Source of the DNA: Clostridiales bacterium
GTDB taxonomy: Bacteria; Bacillota; Clostridia; Oscillospirales; Oscillospiraceae
NCBI GenBank assembly: GCA_029265405.1
Contig: JAJUJI010000006.1
Location: 87,837 to 151,836 of the forward strand
Length of the DNA stretch: 64,000 bases
Direction: 5' to 3'
Below, piece by piece: positions 54,432 through 63,532 of the stretch. Positions within the stretch are counted from its first letter, which is position 1, and each line of letters opens with the position of its first letter. Both the position numbers and the translations under genes were made by a program. The notes under the pieces are model-generated. The model was not told the DNA's origin and did not search any database. It was given only the letters and a program-made list of their open reading frames with translations.

Positions 54432-54475
54432 AAAAAAATATGGGAGCCTGTTATTTCACAAGCTCCCGTGGATAT
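54432..54475 (-). terminator. Intrinsic terminator between pilin and virB6-like genes
   Basis: Stem GGGAGC with GCTCCC (54442-54447, 54462-54467) extended by ATAT pairs, then seven T on the minus strand. Confidence 0.78.
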
Positions 54476-54486
54476 ACCGTTTTTAC

Positions 54487-54825
54487 TTACATTCCAAGTA
54501 CCTGCCAGATGTAAAGCGGAGCTGTCAGGGTAAACACCAGACAGGCGAACAGTATGGCAGGCGCGGCCCATTCAAATTGGCCGTGCTTCCTGTAGTCGAA
54601 ATACGCGGTCCCGAGTTTGGCAAAGAAAAACACCGCCAGTATCAGGTCGATTGCCGGGAAGACCACCTTGTTGACCACAGTCTTGATCTGCTCGGAGGCG
54701 TCATTCCACGTACCTTCGATGGCTCCCGCCACATCTCCGGAAGGCGCGGCGTAAGCTGTTACGCTGAACATGCATGTCAGAAGCAACACCACGCAAAGGA
54801 TTGGCAGGATTCTTTTCAGTTTCAT
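54487..54825 (-). CDS. VirB2/TrbC-like pilin (DUF3852 type)
   Basis: 112 residues. Signal peptide (residues 1-27, cleavage after TAYAA) and two transmembrane segments separated by a short basic loop (DYRKHGQ), the layout of VirB2/TrbC pilins. Expected to form the T4SS pilus or channel lining. Start ATG at 54825 has AAAGGTGG upstream. Terminators flank the gene on both sides, which may set a high or separate expression level. Confidence 0.8.
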   Translation of the reverse strand: MKLKRILPILCVVLLLTCMFSVTAYAAPSGDVAGAIEGTWNDASEQIKTVVNKVVFPAIDLILAVFFFAKLGTAYFDYRKHGQFEWAAPAILFACLVFTLTAPLYIWQVLGM

Positions 54826-54860
54826 TAAGATTACCACCTTTCAAAATTGATTTTGCATAG

Positions 54861-54891
54861 AAAAAAGCCGCGAGACTTTGTGCCTCGCGGT
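54861..54891 (-). terminator. Intrinsic terminator upstream of the pilin gene
   Basis: Stem CCGCGAG with CTCGCGG (54868-54874, 54884-54890), then six T on the minus strand. Confidence 0.82.
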
Positions 54892-54910
54892 CCTGTTTCT
54901 TTTCTGTTGT

Positions 54911-56608
54911 TTATGGCCTTACAGGCGCGATATGCCAATCATCCCAAAGGCTTCCCCTGATGGTCACCGAATCGGTGAGGTTCATGGAGAGCATGCCGAC
55001 CGGAGTCCAGCAGTCGATAAGCCAGGTGTACGGCGTATAACTTCCGTCCGGCATCCATATGGGAGTGAAATGCGTCCGCCGCTTGTAGGTTGAGTATTTG
55101 TTGGGCGCGAACTCAAATTTGGAGCTGTATCCGGTCTGTGTGCGTTCCAGCAGCCGCCAATAGGTATTGTACTGGAATTCGGGGAAATAGGTAACCGCGT
55201 TCTGTGCGTCGGTTACCGCCGAGGATTGATTCGTACTGACGTTGGCGGTAATGGCCTGATTGATCCCATACCCGCTTTTCATCGCTTTTCCGGACGCGGT
55301 GGGATCTTTTGCATCCGGAACGACGCTCATGGAAGCTGAGAGGCTGGCGGTATACGCAAGCCAGTCGAACTCCCACCATCCTTGGTCGGACCAGAAGCCG
55401 TCCTCATCCGTCCCGATCCATACCCAATTCGAATGCCATCGCGGACGCCACACGCCCCATGATGCCGAGGTTTTCTGTGCTTTGTTCGGCACGGATGGCG
55501 CGGTATAGGAACTGTTCCGGTCATCGGCCACCGGATTTGGCGGATCGTTGCCGGAGAGATCCACGATCTTTGCGGTAATGGTACCTTGGCTTGCGGCGCC
55601 ATGTCCGGTCACCGATACGTTAATCCGCATCGTCTGAGGTGTCGGTGGAGTCTTCCACCGCACCCACACCAGCTGACTGTCACCCTCCGGATAATACACA
55701 CCGCTTACGGTATAGGTCTGACCGCCGATTGTAAACTTCACTGTGACGGGCTGATCGGGATCTGCCTGACCGCCGCTCACGGTCACCGAGGTGATCACCT
55801 CGGTATTGACCCTGTATTCATAATCAGACGCGGCTATTTCAGGCGGCTCCGGTTCCGCGTCGTTGAAACGCACAATCCCGAGCCCAAGGGATGAGATAAT
55901 ATCCGCGTCGGACGCGGCTTTGGTTGTGGAACCGCCCCAGGCGGGATAGCCAAGATCCGGTGTTTCCAGGAACATCGCCAGCGGAAGGTTTTTATGACTG
56001 AGAGACACCATCTTGCTCCGCAGTCCGCCGTCCAGCTGCCGGTCAAAAAGCGCGGCCTCGGTGGCGGTCATGGCATACCTGATTCCTCCAAAAGTCATAT
56101 AGGCAATGGGTTCCAGGAGCAGCCGGTACTGCCCGTTTATTAAAACATCGAAATTCATCCCCGTGAGCCCGGCGATGCTCCGGATAACCTGCTCATCGGT
56201 GAAATAACTTTTGATGGCTTCAATATTGCCGTTTCCGCTGGAAGTGCTGATAATTCTCGGAAGTGGCTGAGTTGGATTGACATAGCCATAAGCGTTGGTG
56301 TCTGGAGAAAGAGCGCGTCCTCCATTATAAGAAATTTTGCATACTTTTTTGAAATTAACAGCAATCACAGGACGTTTATTCGTTAGGTCTATCGGCGTAG
56401 TCACGACAGTATGGTCGCTTACCCGGATGACCGTCACCCTTACGCCCTCATCGCCGGTATTCCAGTAATCGGTGTCCGTCCCGTTACCCATCCCTCCGCC
56501 GCCTCCATCCACATTCCCATCCCCGATACTGTCAGCGTAAGCAGTAACAGGAGCTAAAAATGTCAGCAGCAATATCAGCGATAAAAAAACACCAAGCACT
56601 CGTTTCAT
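54911..56608 (-). CDS. Large secreted or surface protein of the transfer operon
   Basis: 565 residues. Signal peptide (residues 1-25, LILLLTFLAPVTAYA), then a Gly-rich stretch, an Ig/beta-sandwich-like middle (VTVSGGQADPDQPVTVKFTI), and a Trp/Tyr-rich C-terminus. No LPxTG motif or obvious enzymatic residue. Position between VirB2-like pilin and Tad genes suggests a surface adhesin or pilus-tip factor for mating-pair contact, an inference only. Start at 56608 follows AAAGGAGG. Confidence 0.7.
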   Translation of the reverse strand: MKRVLGVFLSLILLLTFLAPVTAYADSIGDGNVDGGGGGMGNGTDTDYWNTGDEGVRVTVIRVSDHTVVTTPIDLTNKRPVIAVNFKKVCKISYNGGRALSPDTNAYGYVNPTQPLPRIISTSSGNGNIEAIKSYFTDEQVIRSIAGLTGMNFDVLINGQYRLLLEPIAYMTFGGIRYAMTATEAALFDRQLDGGLRSKMVSLSHKNLPLAMFLETPDLGYPAWGGSTTKAASDADIISSLGLGIVRFNDAEPEPPEIAASDYEYRVNTEVITSVTVSGGQADPDQPVTVKFTIGGQTYTVSGVYYPEGDSQLVWVRWKTPPTPQTMRINVSVTGHGAASQGTITAKIVDLSGNDPPNPVADDRNSSYTAPSVPNKAQKTSASWGVWRPRWHSNWVWIGTDEDGFWSDQGWWEFDWLAYTASLSASMSVVPDAKDPTASGKAMKSGYGINQAITANVSTNQSSAVTDAQNAVTYFPEFQYNTYWRLLERTQTGYSSKFEFAPNKYSTYKRRTHFTPIWMPDGSYTPYTWLIDCWTPVGMLSMNLTDSVTIRGSLWDDWHIAPVRP

Positions 56609-56628
56609 GGAATTCCTCCTTTCAACGC

Positions 56629-56660
56629 AAAAAAGCACAGCAGAAATGCTGTGCTTTTTT
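56629..56660. terminator. Palindromic terminator before the secreted protein gene
   Basis: Stem AAAAAAGCACAGCA with TGCTGTGCTTTTTT and a GAAA loop; perfect in both directions. Confidence 0.85.
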
Positions 56661-56680
56661 GCTCGTTTATATTAAAATAG

Positions 56681-57232
56681 TTAGTCCATTTTTCCTATCT
56701 TATTGCCGTTCTCGTACATATCTCCGGCCGTTGTTCCTGAACCCCCACCACCATTATCTTCAATCCAGCCAAAACCAGGGACGTAGATTTTTCCATCTTT
56801 TTTGTCACCTGATTTTGGCGTTGACGAAGATGTATTGCTATCCGGCTTTGTTGCCGCCGGAGTGGATTTATCCACTTTTTCACCATCCGGCTTTTGGGAA
56901 GGGTTGGTTTTTGCTTCCTGCGACGGCTCCGGAGGCTTTGTAACCTCGGATTGAATACTCTGATCGGTGCCGGTTGAGTCGCCGGTGTCCGTGGATTGAT
57001 CAGGTGCCGCGGATGAATCGATGGTGTTGGCGTTTACCTCCTGCGTACCGGATGGATCTGTGACAGGTGTGCCGGGACTGACCACGTCCGATGCAGGGGA
57101 GGAAGGCTGAAGGGCCGCGTCCTTGGGTTCCTCCGTTTTAAACTGCGAGGCTATCGCTATAACAAGAACTATGCACACCACGCCAAGGCCGGCAATGATA
57201 AGCCGTTTCTTTGTTCTGTCGGTAAGTTTCAT
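56681..57232 (-). CDS. DUF6550-like membrane-anchored low-complexity protein
   Basis: 183 residues. One N-terminal transmembrane segment (about residues 9-28), a long Pro/Ser/Thr/Gln/Asp-rich region, and a small conserved C-terminus, KIYVPGFGWIEDNGGG. The end motif resembles DUF6550 proteins from similar elements. Probably an extracytoplasmic pilus-assembly accessory. AAAGGAGG upstream. Confidence 0.7.
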   Translation of the reverse strand: MKLTDRTKKRLIIAGLGVVCIVLVIAIASQFKTEEPKDAALQPSSPASDVVSPGTPVTDPSGTQEVNANTIDSSAAPDQSTDTGDSTGTDQSIQSEVTKPPEPSQEAKTNPSQKPDGEKVDKSTPAATKPDSNTSSSTPKSGDKKDGKIYVPGFGWIEDNGGGGSGTTAGDMYENGNKIGKMD

Positions 57233-57327
57233 AAAGGGCTACCTCCTTTTCAATTGATTCTGGCGCTGTTTTTCAACCACACCATACTACAGAAGTTTCC
57301 GGAAGTCTATGGTCAATCCGGAAACAG

Positions 57328-57873
57328 TCAAAATAAAGGCATATATTTGGCCTGCGCCTTGAGATTGATCCTCATGGGAGGCAGGCTTTGTCCGCAAAAG
57401 GACACCGGAACCTCCAGCTTTACAGTCGCGTCGGCCAAAAAACCTTCAGAATTGTCGGGGTTCGAAGGGGCGAAGGGCATGTTTTCAAGGTCGACGGAGA
57501 GATCCGACAGGCGGAACTCAACCGCGTTTCCGGTATATTTCACGTGGCTTCCGTTTTCCGAGCGAAGCCCCAGCACCTTATCCAGCCTCTTATATATATC
57601 GCCATAATCAAGGCTTTCCTTAAAATCATCGGCGGAGGGCTGATAGGCTCCGCTATAGCCCTCCCGCACTCCGTGGTACACTTCGCTGTAGTTGTCGTTT
57701 ACTGTCGAAATCACGGAGGACTGCACAGCGTCACGAACACCCTGGGCGATGATCATCAGGCGGATGTATTCGGAGATACCGCAGAAGATAATCAAAAGGG
57801 CAAGGGTCACCGCGACGATGAGCGGGAAGGACGTGCCTCCCTTATTCCTGATTATACCATATATTTTTCTCAT
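57328..57873 (-). CDS. TadE-like pseudopilin
   Basis: 181 residues. A short basic N-terminus, then GTSFPLIVAVTLALLIIFC, the hydrophobic helix of TadE-type pseudopilins, followed by a soluble domain with the typical DAVQSSVISTV polymerisation surface. TadE proteins are minor pilins of Tad pili. Overlaps the next TadE-like gene by 4 bases. Confidence 0.75.
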   Translation of the reverse strand: MRKIYGIIRNKGGTSFPLIVAVTLALLIIFCGISEYIRLMIIAQGVRDAVQSSVISTVNDNYSEVYHGVREGYSGAYQPSADDFKESLDYGDIYKRLDKVLGLRSENGSHVKYTGNAVEFRLSDLSVDLENMPFAPSNPDNSEGFLADATVKLEVPVSFCGQSLPPMRINLKAQAKYMPLF

Positions 57874-58265
57874 TTCCAGTACACCTCGCTCTTGCCACTG
57901 GCCTGCGCCTTCAGGATGACAGGGAAGCTCCCGAACCCCCCGAACACTCCGATATCCGCCTTCGTGGTGACGGTTACGGTAAATTCCTCATTAAGCTGAA
58001 GCCTTCCGGTTTTTGACCACGAAATGTCCGGAACGAGGCCGGTTTCTTCGGTAAGGACCTGCGCCCGGAGGGTGGTTTCACTGCCGACGCGCCCGGCGAT
58101 TTCCGCTTCCCGGCACAGTTCCGAGGCATAGGTGTCCAGCTGGTTCTTGGTCACAAACACCGGCAGGACGCTGACCGCCACCGCGATGACCATCATCACG
58201 CACAGCACAAGCACCGCCGTGTCGATATAACCCTCGCCGCGCCGGGAGCGGAGCAGCTTCAGCAT
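57870..58265 (-). CDS. DUF4320 family pseudopilin-like protein
   Basis: 131 residues. RRGEGYIDTAVLVLCVMMVIA is the short leader plus hydrophobic helix of TadE/TadF pseudopilins, possibly cut by prepilin peptidase after Gly; the rest is a small beta domain. DUF4320 members are seen with Tad genes on mobile elements. Overlaps both neighbours slightly. Confidence 0.78.
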   Translation of the reverse strand: MLKLLRSRRGEGYIDTAVLVLCVMMVIAVAVSVLPVFVTKNQLDTYASELCREAEIAGRVGSETTLRAQVLTEETGLVPDISWSKTGRLQLNEEFTVTVTTKADIGVFGGFGSFPVILKAQASGKSEVYWK

Positions 58266-58630
58266 AGGCGCACCTCCTGCTCGGGCGGACGGAAGGCTTC
58301 GTCCAGCTCGTAAATTTGTTCGGCATCACTCTTGTCAACAATGTTCCAGAGAACATGACTCATTTCCTCATCATGGGAAACATTCTGTTCATTCAGCCAC
58401 TGATCCCGCACAACCTCCAGCGGGTTTTCAAAGCGCAGCAGGTATTCCGAGTATTCCGGTCCGCAGTTGTCTATGAGTTCATCGTATACGAGCTTTGCCG
58501 CGGCGATTTCCCCTGCCTGCTCGATCAGGTCGGATGCCGGTTTGGTTTGAAGCTGCTGGATATAGGAACGGTAATTTGCCTCTATCTTTTCCCGCAGCTT
58601 TTTCTCCAGCTTCTTTTGATCCATATCCAT
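58259..58630 (-). CDS. DUF3848 domain protein
   Basis: 123 residues, helical. LREKIEANYRSYIQQLQTK and EIAAAKLVYDELID resemble DUF3848, another domain of clostridial mobile elements with no known function. It interrupts the Tad genes. ATG at 58630 has AAGGAGG upstream. Confidence 0.72.
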   Translation of the reverse strand: MDMDQKKLEKKLREKIEANYRSYIQQLQTKPASDLIEQAGEIAAAKLVYDELIDNCGPEYSEYLLRFENPLEVVRDQWLNEQNVSHDEEMSHVLWNIVDKSDAEQIYELDEAFRPPEQEVRLC

Positions 58631-58644
58631 AAGAGTTCCTCCTT

Positions 58645-59517
58645 CTAAAACATATTGCCGAGAGAATCCATGATCTGCACGGCAATGACAGCCAGATAGG
58701 TGAGCAGGAAGCACAGAAGCATGATAAACGAATACACCCGGATCTTCGGAGGGATCTTCTGCGCCTGTCCTTTCAGCCGCTGCAATTCCAATGCTTTAAA
58801 GTCATGCGCCAGCATCTGAAAATACACGGCGCCGTTATCGCCCCGCAAGACGCCGATCAGCCCTCGGACCACATCGGAAAGCATCGGAGAATTGAGCCTC
58901 GCCTCAAACCTTGTCAGCGCCGCCTCATAGGAGGACGAACGCATATCCGCCGTCAGCACATCCAGTTCGCGGGCGAAGGCGGGACCGGCATTTTTTTTGT
59001 AATTCTCGATCATCGCCAGAACGTCGCGGCTGGCCTTGAGTGTCTGTTCAACGGTAGCGACAAACCGGGGCAGTTCTCCCTCGATCTGGTCCCGCTTTTT
59101 CCGGAGCCGCTCGTCGGCTTTCCGGATCTCTTTGAAATAGGTCAGCACGGAAAGGATGATCAGCACCGGCGAGAGCAGCGGAAGCAGAATCAGGCACGGG
59201 ATTACCCCCAGCATGATTGCCCCAGCTTTTGTGAGGGCATAGGCGGAATACACCTCCGGCGTCATGGAAATTCCCGCCGCCTTGAGGACATTTGCCATCC
59301 TGCTGTGCTTGTACTCATCCATCCGGATGTATTTTGACAGCTTTACAGCTTTTGACATGAGCCAGGCATCCACGGTCTTTGCGGCTTTTTTGTCCGCTTT
59401 TCCGGCATTCATCATGGCTTTGGCCGCCCTCATGGTCGGAAGCTTCAGCCTGTCCGCCAAAATGAGGAACAGGCCCAAGGCGAGGAGAATTCCGGTAAAA
59501 AACAGTTGTTTCATCAT
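58645..59517 (-). CDS. tadC: TadC-like pilus assembly protein
   Basis: 290 residues. T2SSF-type domain with paired C-terminal transmembrane helices and an N-terminal one; GIDVERFV-type residues are replaced, but RDQIEGELPRFVATVEQTLKA is clear. TadB and TadC form the inner-membrane platform on which TadA acts. ATG at 59517 follows AGGAGG by 8 bases. Five bases downstream of tadB. Confidence 0.85.
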   Translation of the reverse strand: MMKQLFFTGILLALGLFLILADRLKLPTMRAAKAMMNAGKADKKAAKTVDAWLMSKAVKLSKYIRMDEYKHSRMANVLKAAGISMTPEVYSAYALTKAGAIMLGVIPCLILLPLLSPVLIILSVLTYFKEIRKADERLRKKRDQIEGELPRFVATVEQTLKASRDVLAMIENYKKNAGPAFARELDVLTADMRSSSYEAALTRFEARLNSPMLSDVVRGLIGVLRGDNGAVYFQMLAHDFKALELQRLKGQAQKIPPKIRVYSFIMLLCFLLTYLAVIAVQIMDSLGNMF

Positions 59518-59522
59518 CCGCG

Positions 59523-60452
59523 TCACCTCCTGTACTCAATTGGCCGGGTCAGCCTGATAACGCGCGCGGCTGAGATAAAGATCGCGGCCGCGCAGACAGC
59601 GAGGATGATCTGCCCCACCACGGTATGCATCAGCGTATGGTACCAGCTCTTGTTAAGAAAATACATCACGGGGATGTTCCCGGCCACCATCATTGCCATG
59701 ATAATGAATTCCTTGCGCGGTTCCGACACCAGGTATTCCAGATCCGCGTTGACAATCCGCATATCGCTGAGCTTTGAAACAATCGGCGTCAGCGTTGTCT
59801 TGAGGCTGCGGTCATACTGGCAGGCGGCAATGGCGTCGCACCACTCATGGAACACCTCGTTTTCGATTTTTGGCTTCATGGCATGGAGCGCCGCCTCCAC
59901 ATCGGAGTTAATGAGCTTTACCTGAGTTAAAAATTCCGCAAAAACGCTTTTGACAGGTGGATTAAGGTATTGGATACTTTCATCCACCGCCGTGAGGATA
60001 TCCTCGTTTCTGCGGTAGGCCGAGGTAATGATGGAAAGCGCCGTCTCCAGTTCCGCGGCGACGCTGTTTTTGTAGTGCGTCGCGGTCAGGCGGACATACC
60101 AGAATGGCAGGAACATCAGGCCCACAGCCAACACAGGTACAAGGAACACATTCTCTATCAGGATGGCGATGGCGGCTCCGACCGTGAAAAGAAGGAGGGA
60201 AGCCGCGCAGACCATGGAGAAACGGGAGCTCCTTCCGGTCAGCCTGAGTATCTCCCGCACCTCTGCGATTTCCCTGCGAAAGAAGGACAGCTTTTTCCGG
60301 TGAGCGGCTTCGTTGATTTCCGCCCGGATGCTTTTGTTTTTCCGTGTCAGAAAGCCAAACAGGCCGTCCGTAAATTCCAACGGTGAAAGTCCAAGGATAA
60401 AAAAAGCACCGGCAATCAGGCCGATGCAGGCTGTTAAAAGGATTGCGGTCAT
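59523..60452 (-). CDS. tadB: TadB-like pilus assembly protein
   Basis: 309 residues. T2SSF domain: NSVAAELETALSIITSAYRR, then C-terminal helices. Together with TadC it makes the pilus platform. Start overlaps the tadA stop (ATGA), so translation is coupled. The family's conserved Asp/Glu in the first helix hairpin is present. Confidence 0.85.
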   Translation of the reverse strand: MTAILLTACIGLIAGAFFILGLSPLEFTDGLFGFLTRKNKSIRAEINEAAHRKKLSFFRREIAEVREILRLTGRSSRFSMVCAASLLLFTVGAAIAILIENVFLVPVLAVGLMFLPFWYVRLTATHYKNSVAAELETALSIITSAYRRNEDILTAVDESIQYLNPPVKSVFAEFLTQVKLINSDVEAALHAMKPKIENEVFHEWCDAIAACQYDRSLKTTLTPIVSKLSDMRIVNADLEYLVSEPRKEFIIMAMMVAGNIPVMYFLNKSWYHTLMHTVVGQIILAVCAAAIFISAARVIRLTRPIEYRR

Positions 60453-61879
60453 TGCCTGGCGCCTCCCATCTTAAGAATTTTTTTCATGGTATCCTGCGGC
60501 ATCCCGTTCTCTAAAAACCGCTTCTGCAGGCTTTTTGAGATGCCCTGCACCACGCAGTGCTGTCCGCTTATGATGAATTTACCATCCTCCAGGCGGTTTT
60601 CGGTGATATCGTACCGAAAGAGCGGGCGGACATTCCGGCTGCCGTCCGGCAGGATCTCGCATTCCATGATTTCCATGACGCGGCGCTGCTTGTTTTCGAG
60701 CTGCTTGCAGAACACGACAATGGGATACGCCTCTGTCACATAGCCCATGAGCGTTTCGTCGGACATGTCGACGGCGCGCTTGCAGAGCGAGACCATCCTG
60801 CGGTAGGTCGCTTCGCAGGAGTTGGAGTGAATAGTGGTCAGCACCGCGACGCCGGTCCGGGCCGCCTCCTGCGCGGCGTTAGCCTCGGCTCCGCGCATCT
60901 CGCCTACGACGAGGATGTCGGGATTGAAGCGGAGGGACATATCCAGCAGCTCAGTCTGGTCGATGCGCTGCCGTTCATTCTCACTGTCGCGGGTCAGCGT
61001 ATGGATGACACTGTTTACGACTTTGTCGTCCTTCCGGCGTACCAGCGCGAGTTCGCGGGAACCGTTTTCAATGGTGAATATTCTCTTGTTGTCGGGAATG
61101 GTGGTCAGCAGCCAACCTGCCAGTGTGGTTTTACCGGAGCTGGTGGCTCCCGCCACACAGATGGAGATTCCATACCGCAGGCATTCTGCCAAAAAGTCCA
61201 GCATGGATTCCGTGGCGGTCCCGCCGTGAATGAAATCCCCCTTTTTCATGGATTGCGGGTTCACAATACGGATACTTGCCGCCACGCCCACATCCTCATC
61301 CACCAGAGGGGCCTTCAGTACGGCGATACGGATGTTCTTGGAGAGATGTCCCAAGATCGCGGGGCTGGCGTTGTCCAGTACCATCCCGGACACATGAAGC
61401 ATACGGCGCACTACGTTGACGGCATGCTCCGGGCTGTCAAAGCGCTCGTCCAGCTTCTTTGTGATACCGCTGCTGTACTGCACCTCCACGTCGTTCCAGG
61501 CATTGATATCGATTTCCTCGATACCATTCCCGTAAATGTATTTGGTCAGAAACGAAAACTCCGCCATTTCGGTGTACAGGGAGTCCACAAGCTGCGGCTG
61601 TGTCATATCGGCAACGGTGATACGGTAATCCTGAACATATTTGGCGATGTAACGCTTGACCTGTGCCTTGACTTCCTCTGTGCCTCCGTCGGTGATCAGT
61701 GTGGCGTATTTGCTTGAGATATACTCCTGTACTTCATGAAGCGCCGAGCTGAATTCCCTGGTGTTCCCATCGGACGAAAAAAACAGGCTTTGGCTGCCTG
61801 TCATGCTGATGATATGTGATTTTTCGTTTGTCTGCACCGGATTGTTTTCGGTATCCGGCCTGCGGTTTTTCCTGCTCAT
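60449..61879 (-). CDS. tadA: TadA/CpaF-type pilus ATPase
   Basis: 476 residues. N-terminal domain, then a secretion ATPase: Walker A GATSSGKTT at 244-252, Asp box and Walker B DILVVGEMRG. TadA powers extension and, in some systems, retraction of Tad pili. Overlaps tadB and the TadZ-like gene by four bases each, as in classical tad operons. Confidence 0.92.
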   Translation of the reverse strand: MSRKNRRPDTENNPVQTNEKSHIISMTGSQSLFFSSDGNTREFSSALHEVQEYISSKYATLITDGGTEEVKAQVKRYIAKYVQDYRITVADMTQPQLVDSLYTEMAEFSFLTKYIYGNGIEEIDINAWNDVEVQYSSGITKKLDERFDSPEHAVNVVRRMLHVSGMVLDNASPAILGHLSKNIRIAVLKAPLVDEDVGVAASIRIVNPQSMKKGDFIHGGTATESMLDFLAECLRYGISICVAGATSSGKTTLAGWLLTTIPDNKRIFTIENGSRELALVRRKDDKVVNSVIHTLTRDSENERQRIDQTELLDMSLRFNPDILVVGEMRGAEANAAQEAARTGVAVLTTIHSNSCEATYRRMVSLCKRAVDMSDETLMGYVTEAYPIVVFCKQLENKQRRVMEIMECEILPDGSRNVRPLFRYDITENRLEDGKFIISGQHCVVQGISKSLQKRFLENGMPQDTMKKILKMGGARQ

Positions 61880-62688
61880 ACACCGAACACCTCCTTTGCG
61901 ATTTTGGCGATCTCCGCACGGAAACCCCTGCTGTCCTTGAGCGCCAGCTCCCCCAGCAGGTTCCCGGCAAGAGCCAGATTTTCCAACTCGTCCGAGTGCG
62001 GAATTTTAAACGCCACACTGCCCAGCACCTGTTCGATGTGCTCGCCGGCCTGATTGAATTTCACGTTGGACGCCACCTTGTACTGCTTATCCGCGTCCCA
62101 TTTCTGATCCTTTAGCAGAGGCAGTTGCGACGACAGGTAGCTGATGGATTTCAGGTCGCAGTTGACCAGCCTCAGCACCGTGTCGGCTTCCAGCAGGGAA
62201 ACCGCCGACAGAATGTCGTTGGCGATGGCGCTTCCGCAGTCAATGACGACATACGGCGCGATGTCCCGGAGATGGTCGATCAGTTCGGACGCCAGCTCCT
62301 GGGTGTAGGGCGGGTAGGTAAACACATTCTCGCCCTTCAGCATGCCGATCATGGTCAGGTGGTCTATCTTTTTATGGGTAATGCAGTTCTGTTTGACGAG
62401 GATATCTGTGATATGGGTCGCCGCGAGAATGCTGCCGAGGGAGCGTTCGCACTCCAGCTCGGCGGGCGGGCAAATACAGGGCAGCATAGGCGCGGTCATA
62501 TCGCACAGCAGCAGCGCGACATTGTATTTGTGGTCGGCCAGATATTTGGCGAGACGGACGCTGACTGTCGTTTTGCCGCTTCCGGGGCTTCCCCATATCG
62601 CCAGCACTTTAACCTCCTGTTCCGGTTCCCGCGGCACAGCCTCGGATTGTCTGCGGGAGAAGATGCTCCCTTTCATAAAGTTGAGCAT
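61876..62688 (-). CDS. TadZ/CpaE-like P-loop ATPase
   Basis: 270 residues. Walker A GSPGSGKTT at 33-41, a MinD/ParA-like fold; the usual N-terminal receiver-like domain is missing or very short. TadZ positions the Tad machine at the cell pole or membrane. Overlap with tadA and adjacency to cpaB support this. Confidence 0.82.
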   Translation of the reverse strand: MLNFMKGSIFSRRQSEAVPREPEQEVKVLAIWGSPGSGKTTVSVRLAKYLADHKYNVALLLCDMTAPMLPCICPPAELECERSLGSILAATHITDILVKQNCITHKKIDHLTMIGMLKGENVFTYPPYTQELASELIDHLRDIAPYVVIDCGSAIANDILSAVSLLEADTVLRLVNCDLKSISYLSSQLPLLKDQKWDADKQYKVASNVKFNQAGEHIEQVLGSVAFKIPHSDELENLALAGNLLGELALKDSRGFRAEIAKIAKEVFGV

Positions 62689-63519
62689 TTATTTCTCCCC
62701 GCTTTCCGGTGTGGTATTTTCAGGTTCCGTTGTACCCACCTGAGGGGTAGATTCTGTCTTTTGTTCCGCGGGTTTCGGGTACATGGTTTCGATCACCTTG
62801 TCCTGAAGTTCGGTAAATTTAGCGGCGTTTTCCTTACTGCCGCGGTACACAAGGGACAGATGAAGCTTACCGTCTGCCTCCAGCTCCGCGAGGATTTTCG
62901 CCTGCTCCGGAGAAGCCAGCAGGGTGACCGTGGCGGGAAGCTGTTTCTCATTCTCATCCTTTACGGACGAATCGGCTCCGGCTTCGCTTTGATCGGTGTC
63001 ATAGCCGGTGCTGGCGGTTACGCCGATGACCTCCACATAGGTCAGCTCGGGCGGGATCACGGTGGAGCCCTGGCCTTTATAGTCAGGAGCTATAACGCTG
63101 ACGATATCTCCGGAGATCAGCTTGCCTGACAAACCTTCCGCAAAGTTTTTGATGCTGACGGAAATGGCCTGCTTTTCGCCGTTCAGGTTATACAGATAGG
63201 CGTTTTCCGAAGCCGGGTTATCCGACAGCTTGGTGGTGAGAATGTAATCGCCGGATGCCAGATCCGCCCTGGCATATTTGCCGACCGCGTTTTCACTCTG
63301 CCGGATTACATTCTCCGGCAGGTTGTAGCCGCCCACCTCCACGGTCTGTACCATATCCTTGGTGATCTGATCGCCGCTCTTGATGTCCTTTACCACCCGG
63401 ACAATGGAGGTTTTCTGTGCCATGCTCTGGTTGAATAGGGGTGTCAGGGCAAAGCAAATCAGCAGAGAAAGCACGATGCAGATTACGCCCAGCACCGTGC
63501 GGTTTTTCAGAAAGCTCAT
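62689..63519 (-). CDS. CpaB/RcpC-like protein (SAF domain)
   Basis: 276 residues. N-terminal transmembrane helix (about residues 8-28), SAF domain with KSGDQITKDMVQ and ASGDYILTTKL, and a Glu/Thr/Pro-rich end. CpaB proteins connect the inner membrane with the extracellular or outer part of the Tad machine. Directly adjacent to the TadZ-like gene. Confidence 0.82.
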   Translation of the reverse strand: MSFLKNRTVLGVICIVLSLLICFALTPLFNQSMAQKTSIVRVVKDIKSGDQITKDMVQTVEVGGYNLPENVIRQSENAVGKYARADLASGDYILTTKLSDNPASENAYLYNLNGEKQAISVSIKNFAEGLSGKLISGDIVSVIAPDYKGQGSTVIPPELTYVEVIGVTASTGYDTDQSEAGADSSVKDENEKQLPATVTLLASPEQAKILAELEADGKLHLSLVYRGSKENAAKFTELQDKVIETMYPKPAEQKTESTPQVGTTEPENTTPESGEK

Positions 63520-63532
63520 AGGGTGTTCCTCC

